Translations under genes and position numbers: made by a program
Source: Sulfurovum sp.
GTDB taxonomy: Bacteria > Campylobacterota > Campylobacteria > Campylobacterales > Sulfurovaceae
Assembly (NCBI GenBank): GCA_024637255.1
Contig: JAGXFO010000007.1
Span: forward strand, 32,349 to 96,348
Length of the DNA stretch: 64,000 bases
Direction of reading: 5' to 3'
The notes under the pieces: model-generated
What the model was told of the DNA's origin: nothing
The model's input: the letters and a program-made list of their open reading frames with translations, nothing else
Databases searched by the model: none
Shown here: in pieces, positions 17,816-25,995 of the stretch
Position numbering within the stretch: position 1 is the stretch's first letter
Layout of the letters: every line of letters begins with the position of its first letter

Positions 17816-18577
17816 TTAGTCCGCTAAGTATTTAAGCGTTACGAATGGGGCAGCAAGCCTTGTGATCGTCTCAAGCGGAGCAGTATAGTTGTCCGATGCC
17901 ACTTTAAACCGTTTCCAACTGTCTGGTTTTACATACACGATATCATTAGGTCTCAACATTAAAGAGGCATAGTTCATGGTATCAAAGTTCGTCAAATCCA
18001 CTGTACGTATCTGCATGCCTTTTACCGGAGAATTTGAAAGTATCATAATCTCATTTCTTACTGCATCATCTGTCAAATCTCCGGCATTTGCCAGGGCTTC
18101 AAAAAGCGTCATCTTCTCTTTGTCTATATTGACCACGCCTGGCTTCTTCACTTCTCCTAAAACAAAAAGACGTTTATTGAGCACTTCAAGATACACCGAA
18201 GGTGTGTTTAAATATGTTCTATATCTCTCAGTAATACGATCTGCTGCCTGCGTCTGTGTAAGTCCGGCCACTTTCACCTTTCCTATAAGAGGCAGAGAGA
18301 CATTTCCAGCCGTATTCACAAGGATTCCCTTGCTGTTCATACTCTCTCCCATACCGCTTGAACCTGCTTCAGAACCTTGTGTCGGATCTTTGTAAAGGGT
18401 AATTTCAAGTCTGTCTTGAGGTAAGATGCGGTACTCTATGCTTCTGTTTGTCAGACTCGTCGCGTGTTCTGTCGTACTCTTTTTGGTCTGCATGAGCATA
18501 TACTCTGATTTCTTTGCACATCCGCTTAACAAGATCATTGTCCCCACCAATACCGCAGCACTCTTTTTAAATAGCAT
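17816..18577 (-). CDS. Wza-like outer-membrane polysaccharide export lipoprotein
   Basis: 253 residues. Lipoprotein signal with lipobox LLSGC (C20). Poly-export domain from about 48 (SIEYRILPQDRLEITLY) and SLBB-type domain from about 135 (NKRLFVLGEVKKPGVVNI). It is expected to form the outer-membrane/periplasmic channel that works with Wzc. It is shorter than E. coli Wza (about 380), lacking some SLBB repeats, like many KpsD/Wza relatives. Lies between the WecA-like and CpsB-like genes. Confidence 0.9.
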   Translation of the reverse strand: MLFKKSAAVLVGTMILLSGCAKKSEYMLMQTKKSTTEHATSLTNRSIEYRILPQDRLEITLYKDPTQGSEAGSSGMGESMNSKGILVNTAGNVSLPLIGKVKVAGLTQTQAADRITERYRTYLNTPSVYLEVLNKRLFVLGEVKKPGVVNIDKEKMTLFEALANAGDLTDDAVRNEIMILSNSPVKGMQIRTVDLTNFDTMNYASLMLRPNDIVYVKPDSWKRFKVASDNYTAPLETITRLAAPFVTLKYLAD

Positions 18578-18636
18578 ACTTTTTCCCTTTTATTTTACTT
18601 ATTCTATCTTATTATTAATAAATATGAGAATCGTCA

Positions 18637-19374
18637 CTAATCCAATTCGTCATTGCGTATCGTATTGTTGGCAAAAATAGACCCGTAAGCATCAGACTGA
18701 AACACTTGAGCCAAGGTATCTACTTGTTTTTTATGGTGCACATCAGATCCTAAAAAATCTATAAGTCCCTCTTTGCTAAGAAAGTCTGCATGCAATTTTG
18801 CGCCTTTTCCGTAATGCCCTCCAAAAGAGTTCAAATTTACCTGGAAATGTACGCCCAGGTCTTTTAGACGTTTAAACTCTTTGTCTGGATTTTTAATGTA
18901 ACGGTAACGTTCGGGATGCGCAAAGAGAGGCGTATAGCCTGCTGCGGAGATTTCAAAGATCATCTCTTCAAGATGCATAGGCTTGGCAACATAAGAGGTT
19001 TCAAAAAGCAGGTAGCCGCCTTTCATGGTCAGCATCTCTCCTTTTTTGAGCAGATCATAAAAACCATCATCCAAATAATACTCAGCCGCTGCTTCTATTT
19101 CAAGACCAATGTTTTCTTTTAGCGCTTCTTGCTTTAAAAGGGCGAGCCCATGCCTAATGCTCTTGGCTGTATTTTTATAGGCATCCAACATGATGTGAGG
19201 CGTAGTGATGACCTTGGTATAGCCCAACGCTTCCATGCCCCTCAAAAGCTCCATACTCTCTTTCATATTTTGCGATCCGTCATCAATGCCGGGTATTAAA
19301 TGCGAATGAAGGTCTACGCTTAACCTGGGTACACTTTTTTTCTCTTTTTTTCTCCCAAAGAGAGGGAAGATCAT
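18637..19374 (-). CDS. CpsB/CapC-family tyrosine-protein phosphatase (PHP fold)
   Basis: 245 residues. A PHP-type metal site is visible: DLHSHLIPGIDDGS at 21-34, AHPERYRY around 163-170 and GSDVHH around 214-219. Such enzymes dephosphorylate Wzc-type tyrosine kinases and replace the low-molecular-weight Wzb phosphatase. The ATG overlaps the wzc stop by 4 nt, pairing kinase and phosphatase. Its likely substrate is the tyrosine-rich tail of that Wzc. Confidence 0.9.
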   Translation of the reverse strand: MIFPLFGRKKEKKSVPRLSVDLHSHLIPGIDDGSQNMKESMELLRGMEALGYTKVITTPHIMLDAYKNTAKSIRHGLALLKQEALKENIGLEIEAAAEYYLDDGFYDLLKKGEMLTMKGGYLLFETSYVAKPMHLEEMIFEISAAGYTPLFAHPERYRYIKNPDKEFKRLKDLGVHFQVNLNSFGGHYGKGAKLHADFLSKEGLIDFLGSDVHHKKQVDTLAQVFQSDAYGSIFANNTIRNDELD

Positions 19375-21683
19375 TTTTTCTCTTCTTCATAGTAGCCATA
19401 TCCATAGCCATAGCCATATCCATATCCATAGCCATTTTTATGCATTTTGACATCATTGAGCAAGATACCCAAGCCAACGATGTCTTTAAAGGTAGAAATT
19501 TTTTCTACATTCTTTAAAAAAGTTTTTTTGGAATATCCGGCTCTTATAACATAGATGCTTGTATCTGCAAAATGCATCAAAGTCCTTGCATCGGTGACCA
19601 GACCTACAGGAGGCGTATCCAAAATGACCACATCATACATCTCTCTTAATTTCTCCAATACCTTTTCCATAAATTCGCCCTGTATCAGTTCGCTCGGATT
19701 GGGCGGTATGGGACCTGATGAAATGACATCAAGGTTTGCATACTCCGTATGCTGTATCACCTCGTCCAACTCGGCGCGTCCAGAAAGTAAAGTACTCATG
19801 CCCTTTTCATTTTTAAGCCCAAATCGTTGATGCAGTGCCGGTTTTCTCATGTCAAGGTTTAAAACAATCGTTCTCTTGTCTGCCATACTCATAATGGCTC
19901 CAAGATTGACGCAAATGGTGGTTTTCCCCTCGCCGCCAACCGTTGATGTCACTGCGATGATATGACCATCGCTGTGTTTTGTCATAAATTGCAAATTGGT
20001 ACGCAAATTCCTGAAAGATTCTGCTACTGCAGATTTGGGAGAAGTATATACGCTTACTTTGGCGCTGTCTTCTTTTATATTTGGAATACTTCCAAGAATG
20101 GGCACATGAGTATGTCTGCTGACATCTTCTTCTTCTTTGATGCGGTCATCCAAAAATGACCTCAAAAACGCAAGTGCAATACCCGCTACAAGTCCTAAAA
20201 TCAACCCGACCAATACAATTAACATTCGTTCAGGCTTAATGGGTGCGCCAGGAAGCAATGCAGAATCAAGAATCCTGTTTTCGCTTACCGTAGATGCTTT
20301 CAAAATGGCTGTCTCTGAACGTTTTTCCAGTAAATACGAATATATTTTTTCATTCACCACAAACTTACGTTCCAACTGCCCGTACATTCTCTCGTCCGCA
20401 GGAAGTTTATTTAAAAGTTTTTGTTTTTGCGCTATAGATTTTTCAAGTAATGTTTTTCGTTCTTTTATGTTGCTGTTCAGGCTTTTGATGGTTGAGACAA
20501 TCCTTTTTTTAAGTTCTGTGATGGTCTCTTGCAGCTTGCGCACATCAGGGTACATCTCAGTGTAATCCTCACGCAGAATTTTCTTTTTGATGATGGCATC
20601 TTGAAGCTCTTTAATCATCACAGAGAGTGCTTGACCGCCCAATGAACCTACCACAGTAAGCGTCTCAAGGCTTTGTCCTGATTTTACCTGCTTGTAAAGG
20701 GTATTGAGCATCTCCTCTTCCATGATGATTTCTGCCAGTTTACTCTCATGTTCACTCATCTGAGCAATGATATTTTCTGCTTTGGCACTCAGGTTGACCG
20801 TATTGGAAGTTTTTTTAAACTCTTCTATCTTAATGGCTGAGCCTTTAAGATTTTCAGTGATGAGTTTCAACTGCTTATCGATGAACACCAGTTTACGTGT
20901 TGCTTCTTTTGTTTTCTTTTCTATATTTTGCTGTATATATGCCCTGGACAGGGCATTGGCAAACTCCTGAGCACGCAAAGCCACATTATCGGCATATGAG
21001 ATTTCAAGAATAGCGGAATATTGGGAACGCTGGCTTACACTTACGCCCCCTTGCACAAAACCTGCCATATCTTTTGGGTCCAGTACTACAAAACGGTACC
21101 CTGCATCTTGCGCTTCTTTGGTTTTGACAATGTTAAGATGAAAATGCTCAGTAATTATCTCTTGATCATAAGAAAGCGTTTCATCATAATTCCAAACTGC
21201 GCCGTTACTGTCTACGGCTTCCTCCACTACTAAACGATAACTTGTTTCATCTACAGGCATGAACGTAAATGAAATGCCATACCCTTTGAGCATCCCTACT
21301 TTAAATGGACTGTCTTTATAGAGTTCAAGCTCTTTATAGTTTCGTGTTGTATAGTAACGATGAGAAAAATCTACTTCTTCTAAAGCTTTCTGCGTCAAAA
21401 ACCGTGACTTAATGATCTCCATCTCTGTGTCAGAATTCATGCTTCCCGAACTCGTCGCCATAGACAAAATATCCTGGCCTCCACCGTAACTAGCGCTCTG
21501 CAACCCTACCTCAACCGTTGCAGAAGCCTGATAGACATTAGGTTTAAAATAAGCATAATAGCTGCTGGCAACACCAAAAAGCACGACCATAAAAATAATC
21601 ATGTATCGGTACCGATAAACTGTTCGGAAAACTTCTTTAATGTCTATTTCATCTTCATCTATTTGCATGCGATCTGTATTCAT
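19371..21683 (-). CDS. Polysaccharide copolymerase / tyrosine autokinase (Wzc-type)
   Basis: 770 residues. Wzz domain with flanking helices (about 28-46 and 486-508) and a long periplasmic coiled coil (about 240-465); then a cytosolic BY-kinase: Walker A in TVGGEGKTT (581-589), Walker A' VLNLDMRKP (607-615) and Walker B VVILDTPP (685-692). The tail is (GY)7 plus one more Y (751-765) followed by EEEKK, an unusually regular tyrosine cluster for autophosphorylation. It controls chain length and export with Wza. The cpsB-like phosphatase overlaps downstream. Confidence 0.95.
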   Translation of the reverse strand: MNTDRMQIDEDEIDIKEVFRTVYRYRYMIIFMVVLFGVASSYYAYFKPNVYQASATVEVGLQSASYGGGQDILSMATSSGSMNSDTEMEIIKSRFLTQKALEEVDFSHRYYTTRNYKELELYKDSPFKVGMLKGYGISFTFMPVDETSYRLVVEEAVDSNGAVWNYDETLSYDQEIITEHFHLNIVKTKEAQDAGYRFVVLDPKDMAGFVQGGVSVSQRSQYSAILEISYADNVALRAQEFANALSRAYIQQNIEKKTKEATRKLVFIDKQLKLITENLKGSAIKIEEFKKTSNTVNLSAKAENIIAQMSEHESKLAEIIMEEEMLNTLYKQVKSGQSLETLTVVGSLGGQALSVMIKELQDAIIKKKILREDYTEMYPDVRKLQETITELKKRIVSTIKSLNSNIKERKTLLEKSIAQKQKLLNKLPADERMYGQLERKFVVNEKIYSYLLEKRSETAILKASTVSENRILDSALLPGAPIKPERMLIVLVGLILGLVAGIALAFLRSFLDDRIKEEEDVSRHTHVPILGSIPNIKEDSAKVSVYTSPKSAVAESFRNLRTNLQFMTKHSDGHIIAVTSTVGGEGKTTICVNLGAIMSMADKRTIVLNLDMRKPALHQRFGLKNEKGMSTLLSGRAELDEVIQHTEYANLDVISSGPIPPNPSELIQGEFMEKVLEKLREMYDVVILDTPPVGLVTDARTLMHFADTSIYVIRAGYSKKTFLKNVEKISTFKDIVGLGILLNDVKMHKNGYGYGYGYGYGYGYYEEEKK
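19389..19433 (-). repeat. Six-nucleotide tandem repeat coding the Wzc Gly-Tyr tail
   Basis: On the minus strand GGCTAT or GGATAT units are repeated seven times, coding (Gly-Tyr)7. The synonymous alternation GGC/GGA breaks perfect identity. Gain or loss of units would keep the frame and change the number of phospho-acceptor tyrosines. Confidence 0.85.
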
Positions 21684-21786
21684 CTTTTTCCTTGAATAAT
21701 GCTTCTGTATCTAAAAAAGTTTTAGTTAAAATTCGAGAAGAGAAAATCTGTGCAGACTCTCCTGGATTCTTCCCGGAGTGAAAAGA

Positions 21787-22401
21787 TTAAAAATGATATG
21801 TTATACCTACACTAAACATATCTACATCCAATTTAACTTCATCGCTACCGCCATAACTACCATCCATATCATTTGCAAGAAAAGTGTAGTCAGCAAAGAG
21901 AGAGAAGTTTTCCATAACTCGATAGCTCGCACCAACTCCCCATTGGAAATCAGTATCATCATAATCTACAAGATAACCGCTTACACCATCCAAAGTAACT
22001 CTGCCATACCCAACAAGTGCATAGACAGAAAAATCTTCACTTACAGGGTATTGCGGTTTCGCAAATAGGCTCCATCCACTCATTACAGTCTGGTCATCAT
22101 GTGTAAAAGAATTAGTATATCTACCTTCCACAGCAAAATACTCATTGAAATCATATCCTGCGAGCAAAAAGTAGTTTCCCAGTCTGTCTTGTCTAGTGGT
22201 GCCACTCCAATCCACAGAAATATCCGCATCTCGTGTGCTTACTGCAGAGATACCAAGACCCAGGTAAAATGCACTTTTATCTTCTTCGGCCATTGGAACC
22301 ACTGGCTCTACAGCAGGTTCAACATCATTAAAATCTCCCCCTGCAACTCCAAAACTACTTACACATACGAGTGCCAATACCAATAATGCTATTTTTTTCA
22401 T
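21787..22401 (-). CDS. Small outer-membrane beta-barrel protein (OmpA/OmpW-like barrel)
   Basis: 204 residues from the ATG at 22401, preferred over an ATG 21 nt upstream because AAAAGGGA lies just before it and it begins the signal peptide (MKKIALLVLALVCVSSFGVAG). The rest alternates hydrophobic and polar residues as in an eight-stranded barrel (FYLGLGISAVS, NYFLLAGYDF, VYALVGYGRV, FQWGVGASYRV, FSLFADYTFL) and ends with a C-terminal phenylalanine (SVGITYHF). No OmpA peptidoglycan domain. It lies just upstream of wzc; function unknown. Confidence 0.8.
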   Translation of the reverse strand: MKKIALLVLALVCVSSFGVAGGDFNDVEPAVEPVVPMAEEDKSAFYLGLGISAVSTRDADISVDWSGTTRQDRLGNYFLLAGYDFNEYFAVEGRYTNSFTHDDQTVMSGWSLFAKPQYPVSEDFSVYALVGYGRVTLDGVSGYLVDYDDTDFQWGVGASYRVMENFSLFADYTFLANDMDGSYGGSDEVKLDVDMFSVGITYHF

Positions 22402-22575
22402 TTTTTCCCTTTTAATGTCCAAAATTTTAAGGATGATTATATTCTAATATCACTTCAGGCTGCATTGGCGCTTAGCACTATAATTACCCCCATATTTCCT
22501 AAAATTTCAACACCATTTTTAGCCTCTCTTGCTCCTAAATGGTACTATAAATGAGCGGTTTAAAAAAGAGGAACT

Positions 22576-22599
22576 ATGCTATACTCACCCCATGAATGA
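22576..22599 (+). promoter_or_regulatory. Seven-residue leader frame before the nucleotidyltransferase-like gene
   Basis: A good SD (AAGAGGAA) stands 3-4 nt before an ATG at 22576 that codes MLYSPHE and a TGA at 22597-22599. The ATG of the main gene (22592) lies inside it in another frame. This could couple translation of the main gene to the leader, or the main gene may start elsewhere. Confidence 0.3.
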
Positions 22600-23764
22600 A
22601 TGCAAGCTGCTACAACATAATTACCATTATCCTAGCAGTGTTGCTCTGCTCATAGAGTGTTGCCGTTCTGTGCCTGAGGCTGCGAAACCTGAAATGCTCT
22701 CTGGGCAGATCACGCAGTGGGAGAGTTTCACCCAGACCGCCTCACACCACGGCGTTCTTCCTCTCGTTCATTACTCCCTCAAAACTCTGGCTTCTGTTCC
22801 CGATGAGATCAAAGAACGTCTCAAAAGACTCAACCTCGAAATCTCCATGCGCAACATGCTCATGTCTGCCGAACTCATTCGCATTATGAAACTATTTGAA
22901 GAAAATGGCATCCGAGCCCTTGCCTTTAAAGGTCCTACTCTCTCTCGGGCAGCCTATGGGGACATTGCCCTGCGACAATTTGGCGACTTAGACATACTCA
23001 TACAGCACTCAGACATCGCGCTCACGACAGACTTGTTGATGGCACAAGGCTATATTCCAGAGATTGAGCTGGGCACAGACATGAAAGAGACTTTACTTGA
23101 CGCGTTAACGGTGATTGGTTTTTACAAAAGCAAGTCAAACATACTCATAGAAGTACACTGGGCATTACTCTCAAAAAACTACGCCATACAGTGGGATGAA
23201 AAGGCACTCTGGAGTCAAGCCCAAGAGAGCGTTTCCATCAACAATATAGCTATTCGGGTCTTACCCTGTGAAGAACAGCTTCTTTACTTATGCATCCATG
23301 GTGCCAAACACCTCTTTGAACGTCTTGAATGGGTGTGTGACATAGACAGATTTATCAGAGCAAATCCTAACATGGACTGGCCATACTTACTTAGTGAAGC
23401 CAAAAAACGCGGAGTGCAGCGCATGCTTTTTTTGGGACTGGCCCTCTGTCAATATTTCTTTAGACTACAACTCCCAGAACTATTCCAAACACAGATAGCA
23501 CAAGATAAAGTATTGCCTAAACTCATCTCAAAGGTACTCAGAGCCAACTTCTCAGAAACTTCCCAAGAGGGCAAAAACTACGATTATTTTATGCTCATGT
23601 GGCACATGAGAGAAAATCTTTCTGACAAACTCCGCTTTACCTGGTATGCATTTTTCGCAGCACAGTTTGATGACTTTACCTTCATTCGCTTACCAAAACA
23701 GTTGGCGTTTCTTTACCCTCTTGTAAGACAGTTTAGATTGGTGACCAAGTACTTCAGTCGCTAA
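22592..23764 (+). CDS. Nucleotidyltransferase-family protein (PF14907-like)
   Basis: 390 residues from the ATG at 22592; an in-frame TTG at 22529 would add 21 residues. The centre carries the signature of the uncharacterised nucleotidyltransferase family: ALAFKGPTLSRAAYGD followed by RQFGDLDILI, where the GDLD aspartates should bind metal. The rest is helical with IEVHWALLSKNY and LCIHGAKHLFERLEWVCDI, also typical. The family often sits in capsule and lasso-peptide or polysaccharide loci, but substrate is unknown. It is one of the few plus-strand genes in this region and its stop overlaps that of the VanZ gene. Confidence 0.8.
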   Translation: MNECKLLQHNYHYPSSVALLIECCRSVPEAAKPEMLSGQITQWESFTQTASHHGVLPLVHYSLKTLASVPDEIKERLKRLNLEISMRNMLMSAELIRIMKLFEENGIRALAFKGPTLSRAAYGDIALRQFGDLDILIQHSDIALTTDLLMAQGYIPEIELGTDMKETLLDALTVIGFYKSKSNILIEVHWALLSKNYAIQWDEKALWSQAQESVSINNIAIRVLPCEEQLLYLCIHGAKHLFERLEWVCDIDRFIRANPNMDWPYLLSEAKKRGVQRMLFLGLALCQYFFRLQLPELFQTQIAQDKVLPKLISKVLRANFSETSQEGKNYDYFMLMWHMRENLSDKLRFTWYAFFAAQFDDFTFIRLPKQLAFLYPLVRQFRLVTKYFSR

Positions 23765-24102
23765 ATCATCCATTTTTTACTTTGTAAAAAGCGCATAATT
23801 GAAAGTACCATTGCGTACATAGTGATACCCCCAGCATCGTACAGCAGATCTTCCAAAGAAAATCCTCTGGATGTGAAGAGGAACTGTATCAGTTCGATGG
23901 CTATGCCAATCAGCATCACAAAGAGCGCTATGGTGGTGACTGGCATGGTTTTAAAAGAACGGTGCATTAAAAACATAAGCACAAAAAAAGTCACTGCATG
24001 TGCTGCTTTATCGTGATTGACTATGAACGCAGGGGTGTACTGTCCAGGAGAAAATGCAAAAACACAGATGACTGCAAGACTCAGCAGAAACAGATACTTC
24101 AT
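23761..24102 (-). CDS. VanZ-family membrane protein
   Basis: 113 residues from the ATG at 24102, which overlaps the stop of the glycosyltransferase gene (ATGA). Four hydrophobic segments; DKAAHAVTFFVLMFLM and IELIQFLFTSRGFSLEDLLYDAGG are typical of the VanZ-like fold (DKxxHxxxF, RxxxxxDxxxNxxG). VanZ proteins confer low teicoplanin resistance in some Gram-positives; in polysaccharide loci their role is unknown. Last gene of the long minus-strand cluster. Confidence 0.85.
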   Translation of the reverse strand: MKYLFLLSLAVICVFAFSPGQYTPAFIVNHDKAAHAVTFFVLMFLMHRSFKTMPVTTIALFVMLIGIAIELIQFLFTSRGFSLEDLLYDAGGITMYAMVLSIMRFLQSKKWMI

Positions 24103-25241
24103 GAACACAGCTCTGCGATGGTCTTTTTGTACTTCTCTATGACGATCTTCTCATCAAACTCTTTCATCACTTTTTCTCTGCCTTTTTTTCCCATCCCTCT
24201 TCGTTCATCATCACTCAAAAGCATCATCTTCTTCATCTGCTCTGCCAAAGAGTTAGCATCTTTCACCTCGCACAGATACCCGTTAATGCCCTCATCCACC
24301 ACTTCTTTACACCCTGGAACATTGGTCGTGATGATAGGCTTTGCCATACTCGCAGCTTCAAGCAGCACCCGTGAAAGACCCTCGCGGTAAGAAGGAAGCA
24401 CCACACAATCCGCCTCAGCGATGACAGACTGCACATCATCACTCGTACCGATGTATGCTACACTGCCCTCTTCTTCCCATACTCGCATTTCACTTTCAGT
24501 AATGGCTGTAGGATTACCAGGGTAGTAGGCTCCCAAGATATGAAACTCAGGTTTTTTATACGTATTCATTGTGAATTCTAAATTCTTAATGATTCGTGCT
24601 GCCTCTACGAACTCTGCCAGCCCTTTGTCTTTCACCAAACGTGCTATAAATAAAAAACGTACTACTTCTGGATCTTTTTTTACATCCGTCAAGGGTTTAA
24701 ACGTATCGGTATCTATGCCAGACCCTGGTAACAAATCTGTCTTGGCTTCTTTGACAAGCTTTGACTGCACAAAAAGTTCTCTATCATGGGCATTTTGGTA
24801 AAAGACTTTTTTTGGCACCCTCAACGCTATTTTGTAAAGCATCCGTGCTATTTTGGAAGAGAGTCCATCATTTAAAAACACCGTACCAAGCCCTGAAATG
24901 TTCGAGACGACAGGTATGCCCAGCATCCCTGCTGCCATGGAGCCGTAGATGTTTGGCTTGATGGTGTACTGCAAAATGACATCAGGGGAGAGTTTTTTGT
25001 AAAGCCTGTAAAAGTCATACACCAGCTTTGCATCTTCTACAGGATTGGTTCCTTTGTTGTTCATCTTGATCTCATGGTACTCAAAGCCCAGCGCTTCAAG
25101 CTTTTCAGAGTAATCATCTCTAGGTGCGACAGCAACTATCCTGTATCCTTCTTCCTGCAACGCCTTGAGCAATCCCAAACGAAAGTTAAAGATATTCCAT
25201 GATGTGTTGATGACAATGGCTACTGTTTTCTTTTTCATCAT
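24099..25241 (-). CDS. Glycosyltransferase family 4 (GT-B)
   Basis: 380 residues from the ATG at 25241; a TTG 15 nt upstream, abutting the toxin stop, is also possible. N-terminal MKKKTVAIVINTSWNIFNFR, GSGIDTDTF before the C-terminal domain, and the retaining GT4 E-x7-E motif in SYREGLSRVLLEAASM. It resembles PglA/WbnK-like transferases that add a sugar to an undecaprenyl-linked acceptor. It follows the toxin-antitoxin module by 15 nt, so the strong TA promoter may drive it. Confidence 0.9.
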   Translation of the reverse strand: MMKKKTVAIVINTSWNIFNFRLGLLKALQEEGYRIVAVAPRDDYSEKLEALGFEYHEIKMNNKGTNPVEDAKLVYDFYRLYKKLSPDVILQYTIKPNIYGSMAAGMLGIPVVSNISGLGTVFLNDGLSSKIARMLYKIALRVPKKVFYQNAHDRELFVQSKLVKEAKTDLLPGSGIDTDTFKPLTDVKKDPEVVRFLFIARLVKDKGLAEFVEAARIIKNLEFTMNTYKKPEFHILGAYYPGNPTAITESEMRVWEEEGSVAYIGTSDDVQSVIAEADCVVLPSYREGLSRVLLEAASMAKPIITTNVPGCKEVVDEGINGYLCEVKDANSLAEQMKKMMLLSDDERRGMGKKGREKVMKEFDEKIVIEKYKKTIAELCS

Positions 25242-25256
25242 TTCACAACATTTCAA

Positions 25257-25586
25257 TTATAAGTGATTAGACTTCAATATTTCTATAAGTCTTTCATCAC
25301 TGATATTTTCTAATTCACTTTTTGAATACATAGCCATTAAATACAAATTATTTTTATCATCAATATAATAATATATTATTCGAAAACCACCACTTTTCCC
25401 AGTTGGCACAGATGAGTTTTTTAAACGAATTTTATAACATTTATTTCCAATTTCTATACCACTCTTTGGATCTTTATGTAATTGTTCTTCGAGTATTTTA
25501 AGATCGTCTGTCACTTTCCTATATTTTTTATATAGTTTTTTAACATCTTGAGAAAAAGATTCTAAACTAACTATTTTCAAGTTCAT
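25257..25586 (-). CDS. RelE/ParE-family toxin
   Basis: 109 residues, basic. SFSQDVKKLYKKYRKVTDDLKILEEQL at the N-terminus, then CYKIRLKNSSVPTGKSGGFRIIYYY, the central basic strand with arginine typical of RelE/HigB-like mRNA interferases, and YLMAMYSKSE. It overlaps the RHH antitoxin gene by 20 nt. Target and activity are inferred from family only. Confidence 0.85.
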   Translation of the reverse strand: MNLKIVSLESFSQDVKKLYKKYRKVTDDLKILEEQLHKDPKSGIEIGNKCYKIRLKNSSVPTGKSGGFRIIYYYIDDKNNLYLMAMYSKSELENISDERLIEILKSNHL

Positions 25587-25845
25587 TTATAAGTCCATCC
25601 AAGGTTTGCAGATCATCACTATTTTTATGAGCAGAGAGGGTATCCCTCAATTCTTTGCAAGAGGCATCAAAGCTATCATAAAATACGTTTGCCTTTTGTT
25701 CACTTACGTATAATTTTATTGCTTCCATGATAATATCTGTTCTGTTCACATTATATTGTTCTGTAAATGTATCTAATTCATCTACAAGATACTTAGGAAG
25801 TCTAAGTCCAACCTGCTGCTTTTCCAATTGATCTATCGTATGCAT
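25567..25845 (-). CDS. Ribbon-helix-helix antitoxin
   Basis: 92 residues. The N-terminal RHH fold reads VGLRLPKYLVDELDTFTEQ then NVNRTDIIMEAIKLYV (about 12-48). The C-terminal half is acidic and should wrap the toxin. AAGG lies 8 nt before the ATG at 25845. It is first in the module and probably represses the promoter at 25875-25903. Confidence 0.85.
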   Translation of the reverse strand: MHTIDQLEKQQVGLRLPKYLVDELDTFTEQYNVNRTDIIMEAIKLYVSEQKANVFYDSFDASCKELRDTLSAHKNSDDLQTLDGLINELENS

Positions 25846-25874
25846 TTCAATACCTTTCTTATGTGTTTTTCAAT

Positions 25875-25903
25875 ATTATATATTATTTATATACATATGT
25901 CAA
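25875..25903 (-). promoter_or_regulatory. Consensus sigma70 promoter of the toxin-antitoxin module
   Basis: On the minus strand TTGACA (25898-25903), a 17-nt spacer and TATAAT (25875-25880): both hexamers and the spacing match the consensus exactly. The spacer is AT-rich and partly palindromic (ATATGTATAT, AATATATA), a plausible site for the RHH antitoxin. Start of transcription would be near 25868, about 23 nt before the antitoxin ATG. Confidence 0.8.
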
Positions 25904-25995
25904 TCAAAAATGCTTTGACCTCTCCACCAAAACCTAGGATACAGCCCCTACAGAAATACATTTTCATCACTATTCATATCAACTATTCACCGCTG

